Shown here one piece after another: positions 52,660 to 52,852 of a DNA stretch of 52,852 nt. Origin of the DNA: Prolixibacteraceae bacterium (GTDB taxonomy: Bacteria; Bacteroidota; Bacteroidia; Bacteroidales; Prolixibacteraceae); contig JAIBEY010000023.1 of NCBI GenBank assembly GCA_019459525.1, forward strand, positions 1-52,852, in the 5' to 3' direction. The stretch's first letter is position 1. Every line of letters begins with the position of its first letter. Under the pieces are notes generated by a model, which saw nothing but the letters and a program-made list of their open reading frames with translations, was not told the DNA's origin and ran no database searches. The translations under genes were made by a program, and so were the position numbers.

Positions 52660-52852
52660 AAGATAATCTATTTTTACTCAACCTTTTTTGTCCTCAAGCC
52701 GGACTGGCTCTTCCTTTTCCATTCGATGAAAAGGAAGCAAAAATCTATTCAAAACGAACCCTCTGCCGGGCGTTTTGACGGCCCTCGCACTTGCTTCTAA
52801 TAAGGTAAACGCAAACTAACAGGACAAACTACCGCAACGCAATGCCTTGAAC
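52660..52852. repeat. Non-coding right edge with a perfect hairpin
   Basis: CTTCCTTTTC (52710-52719) pairs perfectly with GAAAAGGAAG (52728-52737) around CATTCGAT. The surrounding sequence has an open frame on the plus strand but no recognisable protein; I recall similar AT/GC-mixed non-coding repeats in Bacteroidetes, not searched. The window ends inside it. Confidence 0.45.

Noticed and set aside
52312-52800. Plus-strand open frame crossing the end of the exported rhodanese gene and the right edge
   Set aside because: It overlaps the rhodanese gene in another frame and runs through its terminator and a repeat; no motif supports it.
1-52852. CRISPR array, prophage, integrase or transposase genes
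   Set aside because: No regularly spaced direct repeats and no open frame with such motifs was found.

Overview
The window is a chromosomal segment of a Bacteroidetes bacterium, most likely of the Bacteroidales/Marinilabiliales type. The evidence is: matches to the Bacteroidetes promoter element TAnnTTTG in front of several genes, weak Shine-Dalgarno signals, a moderate to low GC content, a homoserine-kinase-like phosphoglycerate mutase in the threonine locus, and several AT-rich intergenic repeats of a kind I associate with this phylum (recalled, not searched). I see no phage, plasmid, insertion-sequence or CRISPR module. It is a dense chromosome with a few metabolic clusters.

Left part (1-12.1 kb): a fructosamine-kinase-family gene; a minus-strand threonine locus (thrA, an acetolactate decarboxylase lipoprotein, an ApgM-type putative homoserine kinase, thrC); a bcp-recA pair; and a plus-strand run with a SPOR-like exported protein, clpS, an NfeD-like protein and floA. 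A roughly 110-bp homologous block lies upstream of both thrA and the homoserine-kinase candidate.

Middle part (12.1-37.6 kb): rhamnulokinase and a CE15-type glucuronoyl esterase (plant polysaccharide use); a minus-strand fermentation cluster (pta, a diverged 3-hydroxyacyl-CoA dehydrogenase, ackA, ptb, buk); a large FAD/Fe-S D-lactate or glycolate dehydrogenase; tRNA-His; an ECF sigma factor; and an envelope cluster. The envelope cluster has an apparently highly expressed helical lipoprotein ending in lysine, followed by two L,D-transpeptidases and a membrane-anchored unknown. Then come mobA, an M48 peptidase, cinA, an AsmA-like protein, an MFS transporter, asnA and tRNA-Arg.

Right part (37.6-52.8 kb): a sulfur-metabolism island around a Crp/Fnr regulator. 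On the minus strand are two thioredoxin-like proteins, a CoA-disulfide-reductase-like flavoprotein fused to three rhodanese domains, another thioredoxin-fold protein, a single-domain rhodanese and a sulfide:quinone-oxidoreductase-like protein. On the plus strand are a Tat-exported molybdoenzyme of the polysulfide/thiosulfate reductase type with its Fe-S and NrfD membrane subunits, two half-size YeeE/YedE sulfur transporters, and an exported rhodanese-fold protein. That last protein has lost the catalytic cysteine, and its only cysteine is its last residue, after Gly-Gly. Together the genes suggest extracytoplasmic reduction of an inorganic sulfur compound, uptake of sulfur species and intracellular persulfide relay. 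A conserved unknown 601-residue protein flanks the island.

The best candidates for something undescribed are the C-terminal Gly-Gly-Cys rhodanese at the end of the reductase/transporter operon, the lipoprotein/L,D-transpeptidase cluster (a possible Braun's-lipoprotein analogue), and the exported acetolactate decarboxylase embedded in the threonine locus.
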